This document shows, piece after piece, positions 11,520-22,165 of a DNA stretch of 64,000 nucleotides (position 1 is its first letter; every line of letters starts with the position of its first letter). The DNA is taken from the NCBI RefSeq assembly GCF_048544455.1, contig NC_133537.1, positions 64,858,134 through 64,922,133 of the forward strand, written 5' to 3'. The notes below the pieces were generated by a model, which did not search any database, had not been told where the DNA came from, and was given only the letters and a program-made list of their open reading frames with translations. The position numbers and the translations under genes are program-made. Source of the stretch: Silene latifolia (taxonomy: Eukaryota; Streptophyta; Magnoliopsida; Caryophyllales; Caryophyllaceae).

Positions 11520-12028
11520 GAAATATTTTTATGGAAGAAGAAGTGGTTTTGTAGAGATGTTTTTGTGTTTCGGATGATGAAACAATGAAGCGTAAACGTC
11601 CCTATTTATACAAAATGATCAGCGCATTTTTCAGAAAAAGAGGAGAGCCGGCTTCCATCGCCAAGACGCTCGCGCCTCTTTGGACCTTCTCCTTTTGAAT
11701 TCCAAACGTGGCAATTTTGTCACGGAATTTTCAAAATTCGTTTCAAAATTTCAATTTTAACTTCAAGTCATCTTGGTTAATTTTGATTTTCAAGCAAATG
11801 TTTTACGTGATTTTTAATCAAATGCTTTTACGTGTTTACGTTTATACGTACGTGCTATCTGTTGCCTGTTTTCTATACTAACGATGCAGGAACTGGTGCA
11901 AAGCAAAAGGAGAATCAACAGCTGACATCGCTCCTCCGAAACACAACACAAAAAAAAAGCCAAAAATCACAAAACAAACCACAATCCAAAAACACATATA
12001 TACAAACCGCCTTACGCAAAATACATCA

Positions 12029-12250
12029 ACAAACGTCTATCATACAGACACTGGCCTAAAACAAACGTCTATCATACAGACATTGGCCTAAAACAAACGT
12101 CTATCATACAGACACTGGCCTAAAATAAACGTCTATCATACAGACATTGGCCTAAAACAAACTTCTATCATACAGCCACTGGCCTAAAACAAACGTCTAT
12201 CATACAGACATTGGCCTAAAACAAACGTCTATCATACATACACTGGCCTA
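12029..12250 (+). repeat. 32-bp tandem repeats, E0 copy
   Basis: About seven copies of AACGTCTATCATACAGACA plus spacer (32-bp period). The same array is at 15966-16135 (minus, E1) and 20626-20715 (E2, about three copies). Each unit can form a short GTCT/AGAC stem. Confidence 0.9.
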
Positions 12251-12330
12251 AGGCAACGAACTAGGGGCTATCTGCCACCTACCGAACTAAGCACTATCTA
12301 TCCTCTCAAACGGAAAAGAAAGAGAGCAAC

Positions 12331-12764
12331 GAACTTCGAGTTGTGTTGTCACTATCATAAGAAACGCAATCATGATTTATTCTATCCTAGGTTTTGTAGT
12401 CACATGTTTGGTACTTGACCAAGATGAAGCCGGGAAAACTTAGCATAGAAGGCTTGAAGATATTTTGTTTTTGTGGTTGACTCGGTTTGACTCGTTGTTG
12501 GAGTCGGGATTTGAATTTTCGAGTCGGTTTTTGGTCCGGTGTCGGTTTTGACTCTAGTTAGTGTCATCGCGACCCCGTTGTCGTGCATTAAATACTCCAG
12601 GTATTTTTGAAATGTTTTGAAACGTTTTGTTTTTGAAATCGTTTTAAGTTTTCCGACGTAAAGTTGTACACAAATTGTCGACCAAACGCTGCGACCCAAA
12701 ACATGTTGTAGTCCGATAATCATCGGGTGTTTGTTGGAGTCTCCGCAGATACTGGGTATCTACA
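12331..12764 (-). repeat. E1 3' LTR remnant
   Basis: The minus strand starts TGTAGATACCCAGTATCTGC and matches 23990-24412 throughout. It stops at 12331 where E0 sequence begins, so only about the first 430 bp of a 2.2-kb LTR survive. Confidence 0.85.
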
Positions 12765-12779
12765 GAGCCCCCACTTTTA
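12765..12779 (-). other. E1 polypurine tract
   Basis: On the minus strand TAAAAGTGGGGGCTC directly precedes the LTR start. The E2 counterpart is at 23976-23989. Confidence 0.8.
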
Positions 12780-13014
12780 CCGAGGCTTGGACAGGGCGAA
12801 AGTCAAAGTAGAGTCCCCAGGTCAATCGAAGATTACAACCTGAAGACCCAAGCGACGTCGAGGCGGCTCGAAAGGATTCGGGCCAAGGACCTGCCGTCGG
12901 GAAGGGCGACACCAAGGCGACTCGAGGGTAAGAATCCAGGACCTGTCGTCGGGAACAGTTTAGAGTCTGTCGACTATCCCTGCGGGTCGTTTTAAAGTCC
13001 ATTAGACTACGTAT

Positions 13015-13430
13015 GAAGGCTCGCCAGCCATAAGAAGGAGTCATACCTGAGGCATCTTCGGATATGTCCTTGCATGGTTGCGGATGAATGCTCACCAGCT
13101 GCGGTGCGTACGTGAGGAGGGCTCGCCAGCCGCGATGCGTATGTGAGGAGGGTTCGCCAGCTGCGATGCGTTGTAAGGCTCGCCAGCCGAGACAAAGAAA
13201 TGTACCCGAGGCATCTTCGGGATCTGTTCTTGGAAGGGTGCGGACAAAGGCTCGCCAGCCACGGTGCGTATGGGAGCAGGGCTCGCCAGCCGCGGTGCGT
13301 TGTAAGGCTCGCCAGCCGTGGTGCGTTGTAAGGCTCGCCAGCCATGGTGCGTTGTAAGGCTCGCCAGCCATGGTGCGGTGTAAGGCTCGCCAGCCATGGT
13401 GCGTTGTAAGGCTCGCCAGCCATAGTGCTA
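13015..13430 (-). repeat. 26-bp tandem repeats (GGCTGGCGAGCC core), E1
   Basis: The regular part is about 13288-13425 with about five 26-bp units, preceded by diverged units spaced more widely. Open frames across it (Trp/Ala/Pro-rich repeats) are products of the repeat and occur in all frames. Confidence 0.85.
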
Positions 13431-13625
13431 AGGAAATGTACCCGAGTCATCTTCGGGATGTGTCCTTGAAAAGGTAAGGAAATGTACCCGAGGCATCTTC
13501 GAGACGTATCCTTGAAAAGGTAAGGAAATGTACCCGAGGCATCTTCGGGATGTATCCTTGAAAAGGTTGCGGAAATGTACCCGAGGCATCTTCGGGATAT
13601 ATCCTTGAAAAGGTTGCGGACAAAG
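13430..13625 (-). repeat. 46-bp tandem repeats, E1
   Basis: About four copies of a 46-bp unit containing ATGTACCCGAGGCATCTTCG on the plus strand. The E2 counterpart is 23040-23278. Confidence 0.85.
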
Positions 13626-13894
13626 GCTCGCCAGCCAATGGGGTGGTCGATTAATGAACCATGGGAGTAGCCGCGCCGATTGGGCTTGTTTCGAGAATAG
13701 CGAACTCATGATGTCGCTGGGGAAATAGTGAGTATGGGTTCTCACTATCATTGTCTTTGGAATGAGTGGGTTCCGCGAGGAAGCCCCCTGCTGGTATTTG
13801 AGGGAATAGTGAATTTGGAACTTTCACCATTCGGTTTGAATTTGCAGTGGCGGTTTTGATCGCCGTTTGTTTTAATTTCGAAGGAAAATAGCAA

Positions 13895-14400
13895 ATTTGA
13901 GTTGGTATAGCGTTTGAAGTGACGGTTTATGTGCCGCCGTTGACGTTTTGAACAGAAATAGTGAATTTGGAATCTTCACTATTGATTGAAGTGACGGTTT
14001 ATGTGCCGCCGTTGACGTTTTGACTGAAATAGTGAATTTGGAATCTTCACTATTGATCGAAGTGACGGTTTATGTGCCGCCGTTGACATTTTGATGGAAA
14101 TAGTGAATTTGGAATCTTCACTATTGATCGAAGTGACGGTTTATGTGCCGCCGTTGACATGTGTGGTGAAAATAGTGGAATTCAATTTCCAACTATTATT
14201 TTGAAATTGACGGTTTTGACCGCCGTTGCTTGAAATAGCGGTTTTTGAATTTTCGCCATTATTTTGGAAAATTTGAAGGAAAATGGTGAATTTTGATTTC
14301 GCCATTACTTTTTAAGTTGGCGGTTTTGATCGCCGTTTGCTTGAAAATAGCGAGTTTTAAATTTTTACTATTTGGCTTTGTTTGTTTTTCGAGGAAATGA
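13895..14400 (-). repeat. 71-bp hairpin-forming repeats, E1
   Basis: About four close copies of a 71-bp unit (to about 14170), followed by diverged ones. Each contains an inverted pair AATAGTGAA / TTCACTATT and a second pair around GACGGTTT...GCCGCCGT. Confidence 0.8.
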
Positions 14401-14489
14401 CGACATTCAATATCGTCAATGAAAATTCGAATTTGTCATGGGAAATTGGGCCAAAGCCCAAATTTCGCTGAAAAAGAAAAGGGGAGGCC

Positions 14490-14655
14490 TGGTTTAGGCG
14501 CGAGCCACCTGGCGATGCAAGCCGGCTTCCCTATTTTCTTTTAAAAAGACGCGAGGTTGAGCTGCGGATGATTATTCATCTTCAACCTCGATAACTTGCC
14601 AAAATCGCCATTAAAGGACCTTCAAGCTTGCTTTCACTTGTGCCATTATCAACAA
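14490..14655 (+). promoter_or_regulatory. Putative promoter/leader of antisense minigene, E1
   Basis: It contains AGGCGCGAGCC, then CTGGCGATGCAAGCCGGC. The same arrangement lies upstream of antisense gene 1 (about 16993-17035) and in the E2 minigene (22130-22165). A weak AT-rich TTTTAAAAAG follows. The promoter role is inferred from position and sharing. Confidence 0.45.
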
Positions 14656-15631
14656 ATGTCATCTCAAGGTAAGTATTTCCTCTTGAATCCTTTCAAATTT
14701 GTTGATTGTTAGCTTAGTTGAATTAGGGCGGAATTTTGCCCTAAAAAAAATCGAATTGGGCGTTTTTGATTGAGCCAATTTCGAGTGAAATTGATGCTTG
14801 CATTAGGTTAGAAACCTGTTTAGCAGTATGGGGGTGCTTTTAGTTTGCATTTTGGTCCCCGTTCCCGCTCCCTATGCTCGAAAAACGTGAGTGAGGCGAG
14901 AAACCGTCTCATTTCACAATGCCAAGTTTATTTTCTTGGGTAGTGGGTCCCACTAGGTTGCATTGTAGTTGGGAAAACCCGTATTTGCCATCTAAGGACC
15001 TTCGTTGGATGTTTGTGGGCAAAATTGGATTTTTGCCTTTTGCGACGGTCTTACGTCTGACAAAATAAGCGCTTGTTTGGGCTTGAATTGAGTCAGTTTG
15101 CCTTGAAATGGACCTTATTGGTATTTTAGGTCGCGTTGAAGCGTGATAAAATCACGTTTGCCTTTTTGCGGTCGTTTTTGAATTTTGACTGGTTTGGGAT
15201 CAAATTAGCGTATGAATTGCCCTTTTGAACCGTAGAAAAATCCCCACTGTGTCGGGAATGTATTTTGGGTTATTGGCAGACCTTGTATGGGTCTTGAAAT
15301 GCCATTTTGGGGTTTTGACTCGTCTTTTGTTTGAAAAGAGGGGCGAGTCGTTTTTGTGTTTTTTTTTTGAATGGTTTGGGGCGGGATTGCCCCTTGTTTT
15401 TGTGTTGCAGGTTGTGTTTTGTTTTTGGATTTATACATTTCATGCCGTCGTAATGCCGAAATTTCGGCTGACGTTTTTGCTTGTTTTTTTATTGCAGGAT
15501 ATCATTTGGGTCCTATGGGATCCGTTGTCGAGGCTTTGGAGGAGGAAGTCGATCCCGGAGGGGGAGAGTCGACTGTTTTTTGTTACAGGCTTGATTGTGT
15601 TTCTCCCTGGCGGCCTTTGTCCGGCCAATGA
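14656..15631 (+). CDS. Two-exon antisense minigene of the Retand-like family, E1 copy
   Basis: Exon 1 (14656-14668) reads ATG TCA TCT CAA G followed by the donor GTAAGTATTT. Exon 2 starts at 15498 after a T-rich tract ending ATTGCAG. The spliced frame encodes MSSQ joined to GYHLGPMGSVVEALEEEVDP and stops at 15629-15631, giving a short acidic protein. The E2 copy (20973-22000, minus) preserves the ATG, donor, acceptor, phase and the GYxLGxMGSVVExLEEE core. The intron is 829 bp here and 839 bp in E2. After the core the two copies diverge, and this one probably stops early. It is antisense to its host element. No domain is recognised; the product may be a small unknown protein or a splice relic. 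Confidence 0.5.
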
Positions 15632-15965
15632 TCGGGTATCGATCGTTGGTCGTTGTCTGCAGAGATCCGGATAGGCGGCTGATATGGCTAGTTTGTCCTT
15701 TTCGTTGTGGCTCATAGACAAGGTGGCTGATGAGTGGGGTTCAGTATCGGAATGGTGCATCGCATCATGGTTCTGGGTCGCCCCATCGTCCAAGATCTGC
15801 GAGACACTGTCTTCCTTTTTTGTCATGGAGCAGGAACGGGGTATTACCGTCATGGTAATCACCTCTACTTCCGCTGTTGCTCCTTTGTTTCCCCTGTTGC
15901 TCTCTTTCTTTTCCGTTTGAGAGGATAGAGAGTGCTTAGTTCGGTAGGTGGCGGATAGCCCGCAG

Positions 15966-16135
15966 TTCGTTGCCTTAGGCCAGTGTCTGTATGATAGACG
16001 TTTGTTTTAGGCCAATGTCTGTATGATAGACGTTTGTTTTAGGCCAGTGTCTGTATGATAGACGTTTGTTTTAGGCCAATGTCTGTATGATAGACGTTTG
16101 TTTTAGGCCAGTGTCTGTATGATAGACGTTTGTTG
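15966..16135 (-). repeat. 32-bp tandem repeats, E1 copy
   Basis: Five to six copies of the reverse complement of the unit at 12029-12250. Confidence 0.9.
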
Positions 16136-16984
16136 ATGTATTTTGCGTAAGGCGGTTTGTATATATGTGTTTTTGGATCGTGGTTTGTTTTGTGATTTTT
16201 GGCTTTTTTTTTGTGTTGTGTTTCGGAGGAGCGCTGTCGGCGGTTGATTCTCCTTTTCCTTTGCACCAGTTCCTGCATCGTTAGTGTAGAAAACAGGCAA
16301 TAGATAGCACGTACGCATAAACGTAAACACGTAAAAGCATTTGATTAAAAATCACGTAAAACATTTGCTTGAAAATCAAAATTAACCAAGATGACTTGAA
16401 GTTAAAATTGAAATTTTGAAACGAATTTTGAAAATTCCGTGACAAAATTGCCACGTTTGGAATTCAAAAGGAATTGTTGAAAATTTGAGCAATTAACTCG
16501 TGTCGTGAATTAAATTGCATCGAAATTTTGAAAATTGACTCGAACAAATATAAAACTCAAACCGTCAGGAAAGAATTTTAGAAAAGGATTTTTGCGAGTA
16601 TATTTGGCTTTTGAGGTCAAGACTCGAATTTGTGAGTGCTTGAATTTTTGAGGAAAATTGATGTCGTGTTATCAATTTCCGATTTTGATTTTTGTTTTGC
16701 GAAAAAGCGAAAAAATTTCGGAATTTCGACTGACATGGAAACGATCCATCGCGGATCGGGGCGACTAGCCCTTCCCCCTTAAAAAAAGAAAGAAAAACCC
16801 GTATGTTTAAAGCTGCGTCATGGAAACCGTGTCGGATTTCAGAAACGCGAAAAACAAGGAAATGTGAGTGTGAAGAAACACAAAATTTCCCGGATCATCC
16901 CGAAGAGGCGCGAGGTTCCTGGCGGGAGGTTTGAGGTGTCAGGAGAAAACACATGTTGAAAGAGACAAGTCAACAGCGGGAATC

Positions 16985-17100
16985 CTGGAGGAGCCTCAAA
17001 GAGGCGCGAGCGTCTTGGCGATGGAAGCCGGCACTCCTCTTTTTCTGAAAAATGCGCTGATCATTTTGTATAAATAGAGACGTTTGCGCTTCATTGTTTC
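16985..17100 (+). promoter_or_regulatory. Promoter of antisense gene 1
   Basis: AGGCGCGAGC and GGCGATGGAAGCCGGC are followed by a clear TATA box, TATAAATA at 17068-17075. The ATG is at 17160, so a start site around 17100 would leave a leader of about 60 bases. The E0 copy preserves the TATA box in reverse complement. Confidence 0.65.
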
Positions 17101-17159
17101 ATCATCCGAAACACAAAAACATCTCTACAAAACCTCTTCTTCTTCCATAAAAATATTTC

Positions 17160-18617
17160 ATGGATGCTTTTGAGAACGCCTTGCGACAATGGTGCCGGGA
17201 TTTGTCGCCTCCCGAGAAGTATCAACTCGATTGCATGGGAGTTGGTCAATTGTTGGTGCTTCGTCAAGTCAAGGTGCAACCTTCGTTTCTTGAAGCATGT
17301 ACTCGGTTTTGGGATTCGAAACATCATGTTTTCGTTTTCCCGAAAGGTGAAATTTGTCCTCTTGCCGAAGAAGTTGGAGCCATTGGTGGGTGGCCGGGTT
17401 GTGCTCCGGTGCTTCCTCCGACTCGGTTGTGCTACAAGGAGAAATTCCGTTCCATGTAGGGCTTGTCAACAAGCCAAGTTAACTTTCTTCTTGCTCCACA
17501 TGGTGTGGATATGTTGGCTCTTATCAACATCTTCTCGAATCGGTTAGATGCTAATGTCTCGGAGGTGGCTAGGAGAAGGGCTCTTGCATTTTTCCTTGTC
17601 CATGTGTACCTCTTTGTTGATGTCTTGAAGAAGGAGGGGCCAAGATGTCATGGTAGCATGACCCTTATCCATGTGATCGAGCAAATGGAGCATGGTAGAG
17701 ATCCATCGTGGTTGGTGCTTGGAGAGATTAACCAAGCTTTGGACAAGGAAGGCTCTTGTGGAGAAGCTCCCTCTTTTGGATCGCCAGAGATCCTCCAAGT
17801 GTGGCTATTGGAGAGGCTAAGGTATGTAGAGCCTCCGGTCAATCCTTCTTCTTATTCCTTCCGTCACCTTACCATGAGGAAGAAATTGTACCCGGATAGT
17901 TTTGCTTCCACCGAGGCCTATTGGGCCGCAAGATTGGTGGAGGTGGGTGGTCCTCATATCCGTTGGGTGGTGCCGTGGTGGCACTTGAGGTCCTTCCCGA
18001 GGTTGCCCGCTTCGAGTGCTAGTCCTCGTTCTTTGATGGTGGTGGGCTTGAAGGTTATTTCCTTCATTTATCTCGAAAGGCTCGTGAGGCAAATGGGGCA
18101 TCAACAAAAGGTGCCTGCTCAAGATACTCTTGTCCAAGAGAATGTTTTCCGGAACTCCGAGCTTTTGGAATTCTTCGAAAGGTGGTGGGCCGCTCGGCCG
18201 CTTTGGGAGGTGCCAAACCCCGCTGCCACGACATGGGTGACTCCCGCTTATGTCAAGTGGTCATGTGCTCCGTCCTTAGAAGAGAGATCCAAATTTCGTA
18301 AGGACGAGGTTGTCGACTTGAAGTATCGAGAGGTTGGCAAGGCCAATCGTGCCTTCTTTGAGGAGTATGTTGATGGAGCTACTCCTGATGTGATGAGACC
18401 ACCGAAGAGGAGGAGTTCCGGCCCCAAGAATATGGTGGGCCGTGCATTAGCTCGTCTTGGGTCGACTATGGGGTCTTACGCTAGACCGGAGGCCGTCGCC
18501 GTCTTAGATCCGTTGAGGATCCGTTCCGAGGAGGAAGTCCATGCTAGGCGGGCCAACAAGAAGAACAAGGGGAAGATGTACCCCGAAGGAAAAGGCAAGG
18601 GTAGAATGGAAGAGTGA
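17160..18617 (+). pseudogene. Antisense gene 1 of the Retand-like family (DUF7745/plant-mobile-like), one stop codon
   Basis: A single frame runs from ATG 17160 to the stop at 18615-18617, interrupted only by TAG at 17457-17459. The E0 copy has TTG at that codon, so the intact family product would be about 485 residues. The N-terminus has SFLEACTRFWDSKHHVFVFP and EICPLAEEVGAIGGWPG, which resembles the start of plant DUF7745 or plant-mobile-domain proteins found in transposons. The middle is rich in Leu/Trp/Arg with WVVPWWHLRSFPRL and the C-terminus is basic (RRANKKNKGKMYPEGKGKG). It has its own TATA promoter and runs against the host element. The domain match is by eye and weak; DNA or RNA binding by the tail is a guess. 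Confidence 0.6.
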
Positions 18618-19042
18618 AACCTCCATTACCCGCTTTATTATTATGTTGTATTATTGTTGTGAGTTTGTATTATGTTGTACTAGCTAGTTGTTGTGTGTTT
18701 TGTACTAGTTTTACTATGTGAGGTGTGTTAGTTGACACCTTAGCTTTGACAAGTTGTAGACTCGCCGAGCTTTATTTGTTGAAATTGTAATCCCTCCCAT
18801 TATTAATTAAATAAGAGGATTGTCTGTGTCGAAAATTGTGAACTCTTGTTTCTTCCATCCATTTGGTAAAGACAATTCGATTTGAATCGTCCTAAACAAT
18901 TGCACTTGGGAAAGTGGTATTTTGTGGAAAGGGAGAAAGGCTCATATTTGTATTTTTGTGGGAAAGGGAATGATTTTCCCTTTCTTTTTTTGATGGGGAT
19001 GTTTTGTTTGTATGTAGGGATTTGTTTTTTGATTGTGGGAAT
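18618..19042 (+). other. 3' flank of antisense gene 1, no gene
   Basis: AT-rich sequence with ATTAATTAAATAAG near 18805 that could serve as a polyadenylation region. I see no coding content. Confidence 0.4.
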
Positions 19043-19230
19043 GGTTGTATCCTTCTTGTGTAAGAAAGGACTGCCTACGTATCCACCTGAAGAGGTGAAA
19101 TAAAACCATGATCGTAGTTCAAAATGTTTTGTGAATTTGAATTGGGTTTTGTGGTTGTATCCCTCAGGCATAAGAGGGACTGCCTACGTATTCACCTGAA
19201 GAGGTGAAATCAAACCACGCTCGTAGTTCA
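19043..19230 (+). repeat. Two direct copies of a hairpin motif (CTGCCTACGTAT ... CGTAGTTCA)
   Basis: Copies at 19043-19121 and 19153-19230 share TTGTATCC, GGACTGCCTACGTAT, a perfect stem-loop (CACCT GAAG AGGTG at 19084-19097; TCACCT GAAG AGGTGA at 19192-19207), AAACCA and TCGTAGTTCA. Similar GCCTACGTA...CGTAGTTC blocks are, from memory, common in leaders of plant Ty3/gypsy elements. Confidence 0.75.
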
Positions 19231-19483
19231 GGGGGTCTGTTTTTGTAGTGCAAATGGACGTTGCCTTTCACGGATCAAAGGACATTCGAAACGGGCAAGG
19301 TGCCGCAGCTTAGACTCGATAAAACATGCAATTTCAAATCAGAACATATTGAGGAACTTGACTTGAAAGGGATTGAGGTCGATGCTAGTTGCAAAAATAG
19401 GCTAGGCTGTTGGTTGATAGGGCTCAAGGGTAGTATTTCTTGAGTTGGTCAATCTGTGGACATGGCCCACCTGCGGTTGAAAC
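19231..19483. other. Unassigned spacer
   Basis: Between the hairpin repeats and the E2 LTR remnant. No gene or recognised repeat is seen. Confidence 0.4.
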
Positions 19484-20279
19484 CAACAAATGCGGTCTAA
19501 ACGACCCTTTCAAAATCAAATCGGGTTCAAAAACCCGTTTTTAACACGTTTTATAACGTTTTCTAAACAGTCAGAACACGGCATACAACCGTTGGCTAAC
19601 CCGCGCCTCAAGCAGGCCTTTTCTTTCTCATTTTCAAAACCAGAGGGAGGCTCCTTACACCGCCGGCTGGCTCGCGCCTATTATAGCCGTCTGGTACAGG
19701 GCCTGTTCCCTTCCAGCATTAGTCTAGGACGATTCTGACTCCGGTTAACCCGGATATAGGAAGGATCAGATGACTATTCAAACCACATTTGCAAAATGCC
19801 TTACTAAGACAAATGGTTCATGTTATGCACCCTAAACCTAATACGGTAAATGGATGTTTAAATTTCCGTCTTGCATGCAAATCAATCATTAATCCAACTC
19901 GACATCTTATACTTGATACGTGGATTAAATCAACCAACTTAGAAAGCTCTCACATGTTAGGTTTAAATTATTGGATGCGCATTCATGCATTTAAACCGTT
20001 TTATCAACTTTTGCATTCAACCAACCAAGATCGATCGAGAGAGCCGCTAAACGGGCGGGATTGGGTGTCCGATTAAAGGGCTTCCCAATACGTACCTTCA
20101 CCTCTTACTCAAAAACTTTGGATAGTGGACGATCTTATCCGGGCACGAGAGTCATTCTAGAGCTAGGATGCTAAAGAGGGACGATTTCCTTATCTTTAGT
20201 ACCTATGTCAAACGCTGCTTTGTGCTTCGATTTGACCGAGGTATAAAGTGGAATTCGAACGGGTTCCAGGCATCCCACA
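19484..20279 (+). repeat. E2 5' LTR remnant (3' portion)
   Basis: Matches about 25396-26197 with few differences and ends CATCCCACA. The first 1.4 kb of the LTR is missing. Confidence 0.85.
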
Positions 20280-20288
20280 AATGCTTGG

Positions 20289-20299
20289 TGGCGACTCTG
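20289..20299 (+). other. E2 primer-binding site, tRNA-Arg type (partial)
   Basis: TGGCGACTCTG, nine bases after the LTR end, resembles the first 11 bases of the tRNA-Arg complement (TGGCGACTCCG...) used by Tat-lineage elements. The match stops there (AACATC follows), so the tRNA assignment is tentative. Confidence 0.55.
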
Positions 20300-20625
20300 A
20301 ACATCTCTAATCGTTTCGAGACCCTTACCGAGACGAAACCGACCGATCTAAAACGATCCGGTCGAAGGCATTTTTACGTCGCCGAGCGTGGCTTTCAAAA
20401 AGACCGCTGTGTGTCTGCAGATCGAACCGGACTCGCAGGTGGGTCAATTTGTTGCCTGTTTTCTACGCTAACGATGCAGGAACTGGTGCAAACATCAAAA
20501 GGAGAATCAACAGCCGACAGCGCTCCTCCGAAACACAACACAAAAAAAAAAGCCAAAAATCACAAAACAAACCACAATCCAAAAACACATATATACAAAC
20601 CGCCTTACGCAAAATACATCAACAA

Positions 20626-20715
20626 ACGTCTATCATACAGACACTGGCCTAAAACAAACGTCTATCATACAGACATTGGCCTAAAACAAACGTCTATCAT
20701 ACAGACACTGGCCTA
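20626..20715 (+). repeat. 32-bp tandem repeats, E2
   Basis: About three copies of the unit at 12029-12250. Confidence 0.9.
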
Positions 20716-20972
20716 AGGCAACGAATTGGGGGCTATCCGCCACCTACCGAACTAAGCACTCTCTATCCTCTCAAACGGAAAAGAAAGAGAGCAACATGGG
20801 AAACAAAGGAGCAACAACGGAAGCAGAGGTGATTACCATGACGGTAATACCCCGTTTCTGCTCCTCGACAAAAAGGAAGACAGTGTCTAGCAGATTTTGG
20901 ACGATGGGGCGACCCAGAACCATGATGCGATGCACCATTCCGATACTGAACCCCACTCATTGGCCACCCTGT

Positions 20973-22000
20973 CTATGAGCCACAACGAAAAGGACAAACC
21001 GGCCATATCAGCCGCCTATCCTCCTCTACGGAAGCATCCTCCACCACCGCCTCGGATACGGCAGCCTCCTCGGCCGCTACATCCCCTCCAGGATCACCTT
21101 CCTCCTCCAAAGACTCAACAACGGACCCCATCGATCCGAGACGGTACCCTGCGACCAAAAAGCAACAACAAACAAAAAACGTCAGCCGGAATTTCGGCAT
21201 TACGACGGCATGAAACGGATAAATCCAAAAACAAAAAAGCACAACCTGCAACACAAAAACAAGGGGCAATCCCGCCCCAAACCATTCACAAAAAAAACAC
21301 AAAAACGACTCGCCCCTCTTTTCAAACAAAAGACGAGTCAAAATAACAAAAACGGCATTTCAAGACCCATACAAGGCCTGCCAATAACCCAAAATACATT
21401 CCCGACACAATGGGGATTTTTCTACGGTTCAAAAGGGCAATTCATACGCTAATTTGAGCCCAAACCGGTCAAAATTCAAAAACGACCGCAAAAAGGCAAA
21501 CGTGATTTTATCACGCTTCAACACGACCTAAAATACCAATAAGGTCCATTTCAAGGCAAACTGACTCAATTCAAGCCCAAAAAAGCGCTTATTTTGTCAG
21601 ACGTAAGACCGTCGCAAAAGGTAAAAATCCAATTTTGCCCACAAACACCCAACAAAGGTCCATAATGGCGAACACGGGTTTTCCCAACTACAATGCAACC
21701 TAGTGGGACCCACTACCCAAGAAAATAAACTTGGCATTGTGAAATGAGACGGTTTCTCGCCTCACTCACGTTTTTCGAGCATAGGGAGCGGGAACGGGGA
21801 CCAAAATGCAAACTAAAAGCACCCCCATACTGCTAAACAGGTTTCTAACCTAATGCAAGCATCAATTTCACTCGAAATTGGCTCAATCAAAAACGCCCAA
21901 TTCGATTTTTTTTAGGGCAAAATTCCGCCCTAATTCAACTAAGCTAACAATCAACAAATTTGAAAGGATTCAAGAGGAAATACTTACCTTGAGATGACAT
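20973..22000 (-). CDS. Two-exon antisense minigene, E2 copy
   Basis: Exon 1 (22000-21988) is ATG TCA TCT CAA G with donor GTAAGTATTT. Exon 2 (21148-20973) follows GGTCGCAG. The spliced product is MSSQ plus GYRLGSMGSVVESLEEEGDP and an acidic tail rich in Glu/Ala/Val (EEAAVSEAVVEDASVEED), ending PFRCGS before a TAG at 20973-20975, about 63 residues. No stop interrupts it. It is the same gene as 14656-15631, and the maintained splice sites in two diverged copies argue that the arrangement is real. It is antisense to E2 and the only reading frame in this element that looks preserved. Function unknown. Confidence 0.55.
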
Positions 22001-22129
22001 TTGTTGATAATGGCGCAAGTGAAAGCAAGCTTGAAGGTCCTTTAATGGCGATTTTGGCAAGTTTTCGAGGTTGAAGATGAATAATCATCCGCAGCTCAAC
22101 CTCGCGTCTTTTTAACAGAAAATAGGGAA

Positions 22130-22165
22130 GCCGACTTGCATCGCCAGGTGGCTCGCGCCTAAACC
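22130..22165 (-). promoter_or_regulatory. Shared GCTCGCGCCT motif upstream of E2 minigene
   Basis: CGACTTGCATCGCCAGGTGG followed by CTCGCGCCTAAACC is the counterpart of 14490-14530. Promoter role inferred. Confidence 0.4.

Larger units (their letters stand above)
11311..12330 (+). mobile_element. E0: fragment of a Retand-like element, plus orientation
   Basis: This continues the fragment at 1-143 and is the reverse complement of about 15900-17370. It holds the start of antisense gene 1 (ATG at 11519, minus), its promoter with TATA box (about 11605-11615) and 32-bp tandem repeats. Compared with E1 it lacks about 0.5 kb upstream of the promoter (the equivalent of about 16472-16990). At 12330/12331 homology switches abruptly to an LTR remnant in the opposite orientation. 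Confidence 0.8.
12331..19240 (-). mobile_element. E1: Retand-like Ty3/gypsy derivative, minus orientation, broken
   Basis: On the minus strand the order near the 3' end is antisense gene 1 (17160-18617), antisense minigene (14656-15631), hairpin repeats, 46-bp and 26-bp tandem repeats, polypurine tract (12765-12779) and the start of a 3' LTR (12764 leftwards), cut at 12331. No gag, reverse transcriptase or integrase is seen. Two antisense ORFs between pol and the right LTR plus amplified tandem repeats is the published arrangement of Retand in Silene. The right boundary is uncertain; I extend it to the hairpin repeats. Confidence 0.6.

Noticed and set aside
13007-13450. Long frames encoding Trp/Ala/Pro repeats over the 26-bp arrays (also 23034-23748)
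   Set aside because: Tandem repeats without stops give open frames in several phases on both strands; units vary without codon preference.
15225-15674. 149-codon plus-strand frame in E1, and minus counterpart in E2
   Set aside because: It mostly covers intron sequence of the proposed minigene; only exon 2 (from 15498) is conserved between copies, in a different frame.
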